The notes below the pieces were generated by a model. The model made no database searches, had not been told where the DNA came from, and worked only from the letters and a program-made list of their open reading frames with translations. 37,318 nucleotides of DNA, taken from NCBI GenBank assembly GCA_002772535.1, contig PFDP01000013.1, positions 1-37,318 of the forward strand. The letters are read 5' to 3'. A program made the position numbers and the translations under genes. This document shows, piece after piece, positions 8,712 to 16,646 of this stretch. Each line of letters begins with the position of its first letter. Positions within the stretch are counted from its first letter, which is position 1. Source of the stretch: Candidatus Peregrinibacteria bacterium CG10_big_fil_rev_8_21_14_0_10_36_19 (GTDB taxonomy: Bacteria; Patescibacteriota; Gracilibacteria; UBA1369; LOWO2-01-FULL-3).

Positions 8712-9314
8712 ATGAGCAACATTCTACCAAAATCTGTAAGACAACTAATCGAGGAATTAAGCAAACTTCCCGGTGTAGGCCCAAAATCTGCGCAAAGAAT
8801 TGCGATGCATCTTTTGCATTCTCCATCTAGCAGAACTCAACCTTTAGGTGAGGCTATTTTAAACCTCAAAGAAAATGTAGTTTTCTGCACAAAGTGTTGG
8901 AATATTGGAGAAGAAAACCCTTGTATGATTTGTTGTAACGAATCTAGAGATCAATCTGTTATTTGTGTGGTTGAGGAAATTTTGGATGTTGTGGCTATAG
9001 AAAAAACTGGAGAATTTAAAGGCATGTATCATGTGCTCCACGGTGCTCTTTCACCTGTAGATGGCATTGGGCCTGAGCAACTGAAATTCGTAGAATTATT
9101 TCGCAGGGCGGAAGACGGGGAAGTAAAAGAAATTATTTTAGCAACAAATCCGAGCCTAGAAGGAGAAGCCACTGCACTTTACATTCAAAAACATCTTTTA
9201 AATGCTGCCGTAAGGGTAACAAGAATTGCAAGAGGGCTGCCTGTTGGCGGAGATGTGGAATATGCAGATAGCATCACTCTTACAAGGGCTCTGGCTGGCA
9301 GAGCAGAATTTTAA
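8712..9314 (+). CDS. recR: Recombination mediator RecR
   Basis: Acts with RecF and RecO to load RecA on SSB-coated gapped DNA. The 200 residues match the family: an N-terminal helix-hairpin-helix (LSKLPGVGPKSAQRIAMHLL), a four-Cys zinc finger starting CTKCWN and ending with CMICC, and a Toprim domain starting at VICVVEE with the conserved GMYHVLHGALSPVDGIGP and the ATNPSLEGEATALYI motif. It follows pdxT by 44 bases, so it may belong to the pdx transcript or have its own promoter. Its last 35 bases overlap the end of the convergent ispE gene. Confidence 0.96.
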   Translation: MSNILPKSVRQLIEELSKLPGVGPKSAQRIAMHLLHSPSSRTQPLGEAILNLKENVVFCTKCWNIGEENPCMICCNESRDQSVICVVEEILDVVAIEKTGEFKGMYHVLHGALSPVDGIGPEQLKFVELFRRAEDGEVKEIILATNPSLEGEATALYIQKHLLNAAVRVTRIARGLPVGGDVEYADSITLTRALAGRAEF

Positions 9315-10026
9315 AAGAACTTGGGCCCGAACCACTAAGGCAAAAACCTTCTTTTTCTTGATATAATTGTTGAAAATCGTTGTGAAGGAATGGCGTTATT
9401 TTTTCACCATTTTCGATGGCAATTAAAAGAGCCTCTGTTTTTGAAACATCCTTTCCACACAGAGAAAGATCTAACGCTTTATAATTCGCCGCTGTGGAGT
9501 TTTTTTTATTAGATGCGAATGCTAACTCAACTTGGACATTTAAGCTCTTGAGAGGCGTTAATTTTTCACCAAAGTTTTCGGCAAACTGAGTTCCGCCTTT
9601 GATAAAAAACGGAACATCCATACCTAATTCCGCAGCCAAAAGCTCCAATTCTGAATCTGGAATGTTTTTTTTGCTAATAATGTTTAGAGCCTTTAAAACT
9701 GTGGCGGCATTAGAAGAACCACCACCCAGTCCGGAAGAAATTGGGATTTTTTTTAGAATTGAAATCTTAAAATTTTGAGAAATTTGATAACGCGTTTTGA
9801 ATAGCTGAAGGGCTTTTTCGGCAAGATTTTCTGGGATTTGAATAGGTGTTTTTTTAAGTGCCTCAGATGTTGACACAAAGTCTTTATCTTTTGTTTCTTC
9901 GATGATTATTTCGTCTGCCATTTGAGGCAATTCTTGAATAACCGTCTGGATCTTATGGTATCCTGATGGCGTCTTTTTTAGTATGTCTAGACAAAGATTG
10001 ATCTTGCAAGGGCTAGAGAAAAACAT
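9280..10026 (-). CDS. ispE: 4-diphosphocytidyl-2-C-methyl-D-erythritol kinase
   Basis: GHMP kinase of the MEP pathway; phosphorylates CDP-methylerythritol with ATP. The opening SPCKINLCLDI and GYHKIQTV are the family N-terminus. The ATP loop SSGLGGGSSNAA is intact, as is the late GHMP motif LSGSGPSSF near the end. From the ATG the protein has 248 residues, about 30-40 fewer than usual, with the shortening after the last motif. The longer frame starts at a TTG one codon earlier, but the ATG at 10026 is preferred. It lies 54 bases downstream of ispDF on the same strand, so the two are probably one operon, and its end overlaps recR. Confidence 0.94.
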   Translation of the reverse strand: MFFSSPCKINLCLDILKKTPSGYHKIQTVIQELPQMADEIIIEETKDKDFVSTSEALKKTPIQIPENLAEKALQLFKTRYQISQNFKISILKKIPISSGLGGGSSNAATVLKALNIISKKNIPDSELELLAAELGMDVPFFIKGGTQFAENFGEKLTPLKSLNVQVELAFASNKKNSTAANYKALDLSLCGKDVSKTEALLIAIENGEKITPFLHNDFQQLYQEKEGFCLSGSGPSSFKILLCQPEPL

Positions 10027-10080
10027 CAAATTGGGTTTGGGGTTGACTAATGTGTGCTTATTGTCTGGCTTTTTGAGAAG

Positions 10081-11247
10081 TTAGTCAACTTTTGCGAGCG
10101 AAATAATGGCAAAACATTGGATGCCAAGACCTTGTCCAAAACTAGTAAGTTCTTCGCCTGTGGTGGCAGTTACCCCAATACGACGAGGCTCAAGATCAAG
10201 TATTTGTGAAAGAGATTTTTTAATCTGAGTAACAAGAGGATCAAACTTGGGAGTTTTGGCTTCTATCATTAACCCCAAAGAGTTTATTTTAAATTTCTGC
10301 TGCTTCATTTTTTTAAGTATAATTTCGAGATATTTCTTGCTGTCTGTAACACCTTTTTCACACTCAGGATCAGCATAAAAACCTAGAGATTTTTCTCCTA
10401 TTGCCTGAGAAATCGCATTAAAAATTGCATGAAGAATTACGTCGCCATCGGAATTTGCTTTCATTGCAAATTCATCTTTGAGAAGGATTCCTGCTAAAGT
10501 TAAACCCTTTTTAGAGGTATCGAAAGAATGGCTATCTTGGCCTAGCCCAATGCGATAATCGTCAGGAATGTCGCCGAGGATGGATTTGAGGCGGACGTAG
10601 TCAGCCTGATTTGTAACTTTAAAATTGTTTTCGTCCGCCTTAACATAAGCCGTTTTTTGGTTTATTGCCTCAAACATCATGGCCTCATCAGTTACCTGAA
10701 GTCCCTTTTTATTTGCATTTTCAATGGCCTTTAAAAGAACTTCATAGGTTGCAGCTTGGGGAGTTTCTGCTGCAAAAAGATTGCGCCTGTCATGAGTTTT
10801 TATTATGTGCTCATCTTCCACTTCTTTCATAGTTGAAGTAACGCTGTGACCTACGATACAAGCTCCCGTTTCGGAAGTTTTTTCAATAGTTTCGGTAATT
10901 TCACGCTCGGAAGGTAAAGGATTTGCCCCATTGTGAATTAAAACTATATCTGATTTATCTATTTTTTTAAGACATTTCACCCCTTCATTCAAAGATTTTT
11001 GCCTAGTTTCTGCACCAACAACAACCTTGCTAACTTTTCCAAAATGATATGTTTTGATGATTTTCTCAAACTCCTCCTTATTAACTTTACTACCAACAAT
11101 AACTACATTGTCTATCTCAGGATGGTCATTAAAAGCCATTAAAGAGTAGTAAATTAAAGGCCTACCATTGATTGGCAAAAGCATCTTATCTGTTTTGCCA
11201 TTCATGCGCTCCCCAGAGCCTGCAGCTAGAATTATTGCGTGATTCAT
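10081..11247 (-). CDS. ispDF: Bifunctional IspD/IspF (MEP pathway)
   Basis: One 388-residue chain carrying two MEP enzymes. Residues 1 to about 228 are IspD, the CTP:methylerythritol-phosphate cytidylyltransferase, with the nucleotide loop LAAGSGERM and the late VTDEAMMFE motif. Residues about 231-388 are IspF, the methylerythritol cyclodiphosphate synthase, with metal ligands in GLGQDSHSFD and SDGDVILHA and the C-terminal TATTGEELTSFGQG. The fused form is known from Alphaproteobacteria, Campylobacterota and others. IspD and IspF act before and after IspE, which is encoded next. A weak promoter (TTTAAA, 17 bases, TAATAT) could end six bases before the ATG. The GGDEF gene diverges from this start. 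Confidence 0.95.
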   Translation of the reverse strand: MNHAIILAAGSGERMNGKTDKMLLPINGRPLIYYSLMAFNDHPEIDNVVIVGSKVNKEEFEKIIKTYHFGKVSKVVVGAETRQKSLNEGVKCLKKIDKSDIVLIHNGANPLPSEREITETIEKTSETGACIVGHSVTSTMKEVEDEHIIKTHDRRNLFAAETPQAATYEVLLKAIENANKKGLQVTDEAMMFEAINQKTAYVKADENNFKVTNQADYVRLKSILGDIPDDYRIGLGQDSHSFDTSKKGLTLAGILLKDEFAMKANSDGDVILHAIFNAISQAIGEKSLGFYADPECEKGVTDSKKYLEIILKKMKQQKFKINSLGLMIEAKTPKFDPLVTQIKKSLSQILDLEPRRIGVTATTGEELTSFGQGLGIQCFAIISLAKVD

Positions 11248-11286
11248 GAATTTATATTAGCATCTTCGCCGAACTCTTTAAAAGGG

Positions 11287-11330
11287 TTGACTTATTTTGG
11301 TTTTATATGCATAATAAACAGCTATATAAT
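11287..11330 (+). promoter_or_regulatory. Promoter region of the GGDEF gene, two possible -10 boxes
   Basis: TTGACT (11287-11292), 17 bases, then CATAAT (11310-11315) gives a conventional promoter with a leader of about 16 bases. A second -10 box, TATAAT (11325-11330), ends seven bases before the ATG at 11338 and would give a leaderless mRNA but lacks a good -35. Confidence 0.5.
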
Positions 11331-11337
11331 TATCACT

Positions 11338-12579
11338 ATGCCAGACAAAAAAACCCCCGACTTTGCCATTACAGGAGACACTCAAACTTTTGGCACTACC
11401 CCAATAAAAACTGCTGCTGTACCACCTAGAAGGAGGTCTGAAACTGAGACAATACCTGGAATGGGGGAAGGCAACAGTAACCAACCATGGTTTAACAGCC
11501 TAACAGACCTTACACCAAAGACAGTGGAAAGATTACCAGAAGCTCAAGACGCACCTTCTCACCCAAGCGTGAGGCCAACCGTGCCAATGGGGAAAAATCC
11601 AGAGTTTACGAGAACTATGGCTGCTAGCGCAGTGAGAGCTGTAGTACCAAAAGAAGGCATAGAAAATACAATAGCAACCGTATCAAATGATGAAATTCTT
11701 ACAACAACTAGAGCTTTAGTCTCATTAACTCAGAGGTTGGATAGAGAAGGTGAAGGAGTGGTACTAGACGCTTTGCATTTATTATCAAGAATTACTCAAG
11801 AAAGGGCAGAAGAAGGAAGGGCTTTAAGAAATGCTTGGCTTGAACACGTAACAAAGGGAATAAATCAAAATGGCTACTTTACAGTCGGAGAACAAATATT
11901 CAATAAATACAAAGAACAAAAGGAGCCACTTACCCTTATTGTTTTTGATCTTTCATACCTTAAAATTGTTAATGATTACTTCTCAGAAGAGGGTGGTAAT
12001 ATTGTTCTTGAAGAAATTTATAAAATCTTTGTAGATCAAGCAATAAGAGCTGGATACACAGAATGGACACATGACGATAAAAACCTTTCAAACTTCTTGG
12101 TATCTAAATATGGGGGAGATGAGTTTGCAATGCTTTTACCAGGAGTTTCTTTAGATGATGCAGCTCAACTTGCAGAAAAAATCAGAGTAAAAGTAGAAAA
12201 ATCTCACGAAGTACTTTTCTGTAAAAAAATACCAAGCTATGGCGATTTAATACCAAACACAACCGTTTCCGCAGCGGTAGTAGGAATGAGAGAAGAGCAT
12301 AAAATGTTTTCTCAACTTCATGCAGATACCGCAGCAATGAGATCTTTTGCAAAAGCAGACCCAAATGCTGGAAGAAATTCTGTAGTAAAAGCTGTAAACG
12401 GAGATGGCTCATACGAATGTATTTCTCCTGCAGAAAGGACAAGGCCTAATATGAAACGCTATGGAGAAACTCTTTCTGTATCAAACTTAGGACCAATGAG
12501 AACAAAAATTGCAGCACAAATTATCAGCGTATTAGAATTTTTTGGACCTAAGCCTAAAAAAGCTCTTCCAAGAAAGTAG
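11338..12579 (+). CDS. Soluble GGDEF-domain protein, possible diguanylate cyclase
   Basis: A 413-residue protein from the ATG at 11338; the open frame runs 33 codons further upstream, but that part would cross the promoter and overlap ispDF. Residues 1-95 are Pro/Thr-rich and probably disordered. About 105-170 are helical. A GGDEF domain follows, with the metal/GTP segment VFDLSYLKIVND (202-213), the exact motif GGDEF (259-263) and the late GRNSVV. In the first segment the second acidic residue and the Phe of the usual D-x-D-x-F-K are Ser and Leu, and about 15 extra residues precede GGDEF. No RxxD inhibitory site is visible. There is no membrane or sensor domain. Cyclic-di-GMP synthesis is plausible but the changed metal segment leaves it open. 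The gene sits between ispDF and dxr. Confidence 0.85.
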   Translation: MPDKKTPDFAITGDTQTFGTTPIKTAAVPPRRRSETETIPGMGEGNSNQPWFNSLTDLTPKTVERLPEAQDAPSHPSVRPTVPMGKNPEFTRTMAASAVRAVVPKEGIENTIATVSNDEILTTTRALVSLTQRLDREGEGVVLDALHLLSRITQERAEEGRALRNAWLEHVTKGINQNGYFTVGEQIFNKYKEQKEPLTLIVFDLSYLKIVNDYFSEEGGNIVLEEIYKIFVDQAIRAGYTEWTHDDKNLSNFLVSKYGGDEFAMLLPGVSLDDAAQLAEKIRVKVEKSHEVLFCKKIPSYGDLIPNTTVSAAVVGMREEHKMFSQLHADTAAMRSFAKADPNAGRNSVVKAVNGDGSYECISPAERTRPNMKRYGETLSVSNLGPMRTKIAAQIISVLEFFGPKPKKALPRK

Positions 12580-13498
12580 GAAAATTTATTTTTTCTGCAA
12601 AGAGTTTTTCAAGCGACTCCTCTTCTTTTACCAAAAATTCTCTCATTTTTCCTTGCCTATGAGCTTTTAAAACAAGCTCTATACCGGGCAAATGATTTGG
12701 AGGAGATGGTAAATTTAGAGATTTTAGATCAACCTCACGAATATCTCTTTTTGTAGGAACTCCCAAAACATGTAAAAGGGCGTTTTCAATGTGCTCTTTC
12801 ATATCTGGCTTACCGAAATAGGCGAGAGTTTCGCCATCCTCAAACTCAACAATCCCATGAATCTCACACTCAGGATGGATTTTTGCCTCAATTTTTTCAA
12901 GTGGCACTCCAAAAAGATAGTGAGCTTCTACTATCTCAAATCCTTTGTTAATTAACGTGGCAGACTCTATAGAAATCTTAGCCCCCATGCTCCACTTAGG
13001 ATGAGATAAAGCCTTTTCTAAAGTTACTTTTGATAAATCTGGAATGTTTAGGAGTGGGCCGCCCGAAGCAGGAATGACTAGGCGGGCGGGGTTTTTATTC
13101 GGGCGGCATTTTAGTATCTCAAAAATAGCGTTATGCTCTGAGTCTAGCGGTATTACCGGAGAGGGAAGTCCCTCTATTATTATTGATTCTTTATTTCCCA
13201 GTATGAGAGTTTTTTTTGATTTTAACGCGGCCTGAGTGGGAGAAAAACCTGCTATTCCGGAAATAACATTTATCACAACATCAGCATCAGGGTGAGATGC
13301 AAGGCTTAGTATTTCTTCTGGAGTCGTTGCTAAGTTTTTAACACCAAGCTCCTTGGCTTGTTTCCTTAATAAATCAACATTTTTATTACCAGAAAGACCA
13401 ATTATTTCAAATTCCTTTCTGTATTTTTTAAGCACCTCTATTGATTGGGTTCCTAGCGAACCTGTGGAACCAAGAATTATCACTTTTTTCATGGCCAT
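12554..13498 (-). CDS. dxr: 1-deoxy-D-xylulose 5-phosphate reductoisomerase, shortened
   Basis: First committed enzyme of the MEP pathway; isomerises and reduces DXP with NADPH. NADPH site GSTGSLG (10-16), GNKES (101-105), metal ligands in DSEHN (119-123), ASGG (144-147) and the catalytic NKGFEIVEAH (184-193) are all present. The 314 residues are about 70-90 fewer than usual. The region that should hold the conserved NAANE motif reads LVKEEES (289-295), and the C-terminal helical bundle is missing. I expect an active but reduced enzyme. A second ATG two codons in (13492) is equally likely as start. Its end overlaps the GGDEF gene by 26 bases. It diverges from infC. Confidence 0.92.
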   Translation of the reverse strand: MAMKKVIILGSTGSLGTQSIEVLKKYRKEFEIIGLSGNKNVDLLRKQAKELGVKNLATTPEEILSLASHPDADVVINVISGIAGFSPTQAALKSKKTLILGNKESIIIEGLPSPVIPLDSEHNAIFEILKCRPNKNPARLVIPASGGPLLNIPDLSKVTLEKALSHPKWSMGAKISIESATLINKGFEIVEAHYLFGVPLEKIEAKIHPECEIHGIVEFEDGETLAYFGKPDMKEHIENALLHVLGVPTKRDIREVDLKSLNLPSPPNHLPGIELVLKAHRQGKMREFLVKEEESLEKLFAEKINFPTFLEELF

Positions 13499-13514
13499 AA
13501 AATGGCTCTTTCCC

Positions 13515-13543
13515 TTGACAATTGCAAGGGTTTTTCGTACTAT
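13515..13543 (+). promoter_or_regulatory. Strong sigma-70-type promoter of infC-rpmI-rplT
   Basis: Perfect -35 TTGACA (13515-13520), exactly 17 bases, then TACTAT (13538-13543). The start of transcription should be near 13550. The nearest in-frame ATG (13491) lies upstream of this promoter, so it cannot be used on this transcript. This is what decides the infC start. Confidence 0.75.
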
Positions 13544-13577
13544 CGATAAGCTTTTTAATAAACTAATCCAAAACTAT

Positions 13578-14093
13578 ATAAGCAACAAAAGGTTACGCAT
13601 AAATGAAGCTATTAAATCTCCAACAGTTCGATTAATCGGTGCTGAAGGGGAACAGTTAGGTATTATGGGAACAGATAAAGCTCGTAGTATCGCACTAGAG
13701 AGTGGTCTAGATCTGGCAGAAGTAGCACCTAATGTGAATCCTCCTGTTTGCAAAGTAATGGACTATGGAAAGTATCAGTACCACCAGAAAAAAGTTGATA
13801 CAAAACACAGAAAAACTCAGAAAAAAACTGAAGTAAAGGGTGTGAGAATGGGCTTTAAGACTGGCGATCATGATATAAAAGTAAAAGCAAAGCAGGCTGA
13901 AAAATTTTTAGCGGCCGGTAATGCAGTAAAAGTTTCCTTGATTTTTCGCGGAAGAGAGTCTATGTTCAAGGACCTAGCGACTGAGAAGATGAAAAAATTT
14001 CACGAGATACTAGAGGATGTTGCTGTGTTAGAATCAGAACCAAAAAAACAGGGGAATACCCTAATTATGATATTAAATCCAAAAAAATCATGA
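13578..14093 (+). CDS. infC: Translation initiation factor IF-3, probable ATA start
   Basis: Binds the 30S subunit, blocks 50S joining and checks the start codon. From the ATA at 13578 the protein has 171 residues and opens (M)[13 protein letters not shown], aligning with the start of B. subtilis IF-3 (SKDFIINEQIRA), itself ATT-initiated. The N domain has [12 protein letters not shown] and the linker [14 protein letters not shown]; the C domain ends LIMILNPKK. Between the promoter and the RINEA motif no in-frame ATG, GTG or TTG exists; ATC at 13566 is the alternative. Non-canonical starts are the known basis of infC autoregulation, because IF-3 rejects them. No Shine-Dalgarno sequence is visible. 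It overlaps rpmI by ATGA. Confidence 0.9.
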   Translation: MSNKRLRINEAIKSPTVRLIGAEGEQLGIMGTDKARSIALESGLDLAEVAPNVNPPVCKVMDYGKYQYHQKKVDTKHRKTQKKTEVKGVRMGFKTGDHDIKVKAKQAEKFLAAGNAVKVSLIFRGRESMFKDLATEKMKKFHEILEDVAVLESEPKKQGNTLIMILNPKKS

Positions 14094-14296
14094 AGCACAA
14101 AACACACAGTGGGGCTAAAAAAAGATTCAAAGTACGCAAAAGTGGTACTGTGATGGCACAAAAAGCCTCAAAAAGACATCTATTGACTAACAAATCAAAG
14201 AGACAAAAAAAATCATTCCTATCTGGAATGCCTGTCACTATGACACACATGAAAGCGTTAAGACGCCTTCTACCAGGACTAATTTCTACAAAATAA
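14090..14296 (+). CDS. rpmI: Large-subunit ribosomal protein bL35
   Basis: A 68-residue, strongly basic ribosomal protein of the 50S subunit. It opens [19 protein letters not shown], which is the family signature, and continues with [16 protein letters not shown], the other conserved segment. Length is normal. It sits in the classical infC-rpmI-rplT order, its ATG overlapping the infC TGA by four bases, so translation is probably coupled to that of infC. In many bacteria this operon is controlled by L20 binding to the leader; with the promoter found here the infC leader is only about 28 bases, so any such site would have to be inside the genes. Confidence 0.97.
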   Translation: MKHKTHSGAKKRFKVRKSGTVMAQKASKRHLLTNKSKRQKKSFLSGMPVTMTHMKALRRLLPGLISTK

Positions 14297-14312
14297 TATT
14301 AATTAAAATACC

Positions 14313-14657
14313 ATGCCAAGAGTAAAAAGAGGCGAAAACGCCCACCGCAGGCACCGCAAAGTTGTAAAGGCTGCCAAAGGTTACAGAGGTCTAAGAAGTA
14401 CGAATTTCAGAGCAGCTAAAAATGCTGTAATGAAAGCCGGCCTCAATAGCTACACACACAGACGTACTAAAAAGAGAGAGTTCCGCAAATTGTGGATAGC
14501 TCGTATAAACGCAGCATGTAGACCTTTAGGCATTAGCTACAGTGTTATGATCAACGGTCTAAGTAAAAAAGACGTTATGATTAACCGCAAAATGCTAGCA
14601 GAGCTAGCAGCTACAGAACCAAAAGCTTTTGAAGCAGTAGTAGCAATGGCCAAATAA
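14313..14657 (+). CDS. rplT: Large-subunit ribosomal protein bL20
   Basis: A 114-residue basic protein needed early in 50S assembly. It opens MPRVKRGENAHRRHRKVVKAA, the extended family N-terminus, and includes the conserved YRGLRSTNFRAAKNAVMKAG, the YTHRRTKKREFRKLWIARIN block and the globular end with NRKMLAELA. It lies 16 bases after rpmI and has no Shine-Dalgarno sequence. A strong hairpin terminator follows 13 bases after the stop and closes the operon. Confidence 0.97.
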   Translation: MPRVKRGENAHRRHRKVVKAAKGYRGLRSTNFRAAKNAVMKAGLNSYTHRRTKKREFRKLWIARINAACRPLGISYSVMINGLSKKDVMINRKMLAELAATEPKAFEAVVAMAK

Positions 14658-14670
14658 ATATAGCTTACCT

Positions 14671-14709
14671 AAAAAGCCCTCAACCTTTCAAAAGGATGAG
14701 GGCTTTTTT
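14671..14709. terminator. Bidirectional terminator between rplT and the cyclophilin gene
   Basis: Inverted repeat AAAAAGCCCTCA (14671-14682) / TGAGGGCTTTTT (14697-14708), extended inward by CCTT/AAGG, with an A.A mismatch and a small loop. Both strands carry a run of T after the stem, so it can end both the rplT transcript and the convergent cyclophilin transcript (stop at 14725). Confidence 0.9.
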
Positions 14710-14724
14710 ACTAATACTTAATGT

Positions 14725-15294
14725 TTAGTAAGTATCAATTTTAATAGACTCAACAACAACATCCTCTAAAGGTTTGTCAGCATATCCTGTTTCTACTGCA
14801 GCAATTTCGTCTAGAACATCTTTACCTTTATAAACATACCCAAAAACCGCGTGCTTACCGTCTAACCAAGTAGTTTCCTCTGCTTGAACAATAAAAAACT
14901 GACTTCCTCCCGTATTAGGACCACGGTTAGCCATAGAAAGTGCGCCTTTTATGTTCTTCAAAGAAGGGTCAAATTCATCTTCCAAAAGAGTTCCTGGCCC
15001 TTTATAGCTATATCCTCCTGTTCCATTTCCGTTTTCAAAATCTCCACCTTGGATCATAAAGTCCTGAATAACTCTATGGAAAGTTGTGCCATCATATTTG
15101 CCAGCTTTAGCCAGTTCTATGAAGTTTTTTGTAGTTTCTGGAACCTCTTTTGTGTGCAAAAGAGCACTCATAGTTCCGTGATTTGTTTTAATTATTGCGA
15201 TTGTGTCGCCTGAATTTGGTTTAAACGCCATTGGTTCGGAGTTACATGATATAAATAAGAAAAGTGTACTTAAAATAAGTAATAATTTTTTCAT
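14725..15294 (-). CDS. Cyclophilin-type peptidyl-prolyl isomerase, lipoprotein
   Basis: Catalyses cis-trans isomerisation of proline peptide bonds, here at the outer face of the membrane. The first 16 residues are a hydrophobic signal with lipobox FISC, so Cys17 should be lipidated. The rest is a single compact cyclophilin domain: catalytic FHRVIQDFMIQGGD, then GYSYKG, LSMANRGPNTGGSQFFI, WLDGKHAVFGYV. These include the active-site Arg, Phe, Met and Gln. The 189-residue length fits an anchored bacterial PpiA/B. It is a single gene between a terminator and the divergent murF-like gene. A general role in folding secreted proteins is likely. Confidence 0.94.
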   Translation of the reverse strand: MKKLLLILSTLFLFISCNSEPMAFKPNSGDTIAIIKTNHGTMSALLHTKEVPETTKNFIELAKAGKYDGTTFHRVIQDFMIQGGDFENGNGTGGYSYKGPGTLLEDEFDPSLKNIKGALSMANRGPNTGGSQFFIVQAEETTWLDGKHAVFGYVYKGKDVLDEIAAVETGYADKPLEDVVVESIKIDTY

Positions 15295-15337
15295 AAAAAA
15301 GAGGTTAACATTTAGCCAATTCTAGCAGCGTTTAAGC

Positions 15338-15366
15338 TTAACAAAAAGGGCTTTTTAATCTATAAT
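15338..15366 (+). promoter_or_regulatory. Promoter of the murF-like gene, probably leaderless
   Basis: TTAACA (15338-15343), 17 bases, perfect TATAAT (15361-15366). Only nine bases separate the -10 box from the ATG at 15376, so transcription should begin 0-3 bases before it. Confidence 0.7.
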
Positions 15367-15375
15367 CTGGCGGCT

Positions 15376-16644
15376 ATGAGAAAACATTTAAGAAGCTTGG
15401 TTCTCTACATACTTAAAAGGTTAGCCAAGTTCAGACTCAGGAAGTTTAATGGAAAAGTAATTGTAGTTACCGGATCCATTGGAAAAACAAGCACAAAAGA
15501 CGCTATTTTTAGCGTTCTTAACAGTAAATTTAAAGTTAAGAGAAACGCAAAAAGCATGAATAGCGACTTTGGAATTCTTTTAACAATCCTTGATATTGAA
15601 AGTGGTTTTAGCTCTGTAAGAAAATGGTCTTGGTTTTTAATGAAAGGTTTTTTTCACAGTCTTTTTGCCGACCATAGTGATGTTCTACTTCTAGAGTTAG
15701 GGGTTGATAAACCTGGAGATATGGATTTTCTCTTAAGTGTTGTAAAACCAAATATTGCAATAATGACAAACATTGCAGAGGTTCATATGGAAGAGGGACA
15801 ATTTAAAACCTTGAAAGATATTTTTGAAGAAAAACAAAAAGCAGTAACCGCACTTGGAGAGGAAGGAATAGCAATTCTTAATTTAGATGATAAATTTTTA
15901 AACTATCTAGCTAAAAGTAGGAAAAGAAATAAGACAATAACTTTTGGCTCAAGCGAAGACGCCGACTACAGATTCACTACAGTAAAAACTTCAACAGAAG
16001 GTACATCTTTTTATTTACACAGTAGCGATTATAAATTCCAAGTAAAATCTTCCGTTTTAGGAACTTATCAATCTTACGTTTTAACACCTGCTGTAATTTG
16101 TGGACATTTAATGGATATGTCTGATGAAGAAATTTTAATAGCACTGGAAAGATACAAACTTCCACCAGGAAGAATGAGCCTAATTCCGGCTATTGAAGGT
16201 GCAACAATTTTAGATAGTACATACAATTCTTCACCAGAAGCTTTAAAGGCCGCATTAAAATTATTAGATGAAATTGAGGCAAAAAGAAAAGTTGCAGTAC
16301 TTGGTAACATGAATGAGCTGGGAGAAATTTCAGAAGCTAAACATCGCGAACTTGGTAGTTTTGCTGCGCAGTCTGCAGACCTAATTATAACAGTTGGTAG
16401 TGAAGCAAAAGCACTAGCAGAAGATGCTAGAGAAAGAGGACATAAGGCTGTTTTTGATTTTGTTAATACCGCTGAAGCTGTGGATTTTTATAAAGATAGA
16501 ATTAAAAATGGTGATCTTATTTTGGTAAAAGGTTCTCAAAACAAAGTTAGACTCGAAAGGTTTGTAAAAGAGTTTATGTTAACCCCTGAGGATGCAAAAA
16601 CATTGCTTGTGAGACAAGAAAAAGTTTGGGATCTTAAAATATAG
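15376..16644 (+). CDS. MurF-like Mur ligase lacking the N-terminal UDP-binding domain
   Basis: ATP-dependent amide ligase of the Mur family, closest in its motifs to MurF, which adds D-Ala-D-Ala to UDP-MurNAc-tripeptide. The P-loop TGSIGKTST lies at residues 32-40, followed by the central-domain ELGVDKPGDMD and TNIAEVHME, and the C-terminal domain opens ILDSTYNSSPEALKAAL and has VAVLGNMNELGE, as in MurF. In normal MurF the P-loop lies near residue 105; here the roughly 80-residue N-terminal domain that holds the UDP-sugar is replaced by about 25 basic and hydrophobic residues. It could be the cell's MurF or a paralogue acting on another substrate. holB follows after two bases. Confidence 0.88.
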   Translation: MRKHLRSLVLYILKRLAKFRLRKFNGKVIVVTGSIGKTSTKDAIFSVLNSKFKVKRNAKSMNSDFGILLTILDIESGFSSVRKWSWFLMKGFFHSLFADHSDVLLLELGVDKPGDMDFLLSVVKPNIAIMTNIAEVHMEEGQFKTLKDIFEEKQKAVTALGEEGIAILNLDDKFLNYLAKSRKRNKTITFGSSEDADYRFTTVKTSTEGTSFYLHSSDYKFQVKSSVLGTYQSYVLTPAVICGHLMDMSDEEILIALERYKLPPGRMSLIPAIEGATILDSTYNSSPEALKAALKLLDEIEAKRKVAVLGNMNELGEISEAKHRELGSFAAQSADLIITVGSEAKALAEDARERGHKAVFDFVNTAEAVDFYKDRIKNGDLILVKGSQNKVRLERFVKEFMLTPEDAKTLLVRQEKVWDLKI

Positions 16645-16646
16645 TT

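Noticed and set aside
11239-11337. Upstream 33 codons of the GGDEF frame
   Set aside because: They overlap the start of ispDF and the gene's own promoter; the ATG at 11338 is preferred.
13353-13577. Upstream in-frame extension of infC, including the ATG at 13491
   Set aside because: The long frame lies antisense to dxr and crosses the infC promoter; the extra residues have no IF-3 similarity.
14884-15213. Plus-strand open frame of 109 codons inside the cyclophilin gene
   Set aside because: Antisense shadow of a gene with clear catalytic motifs.
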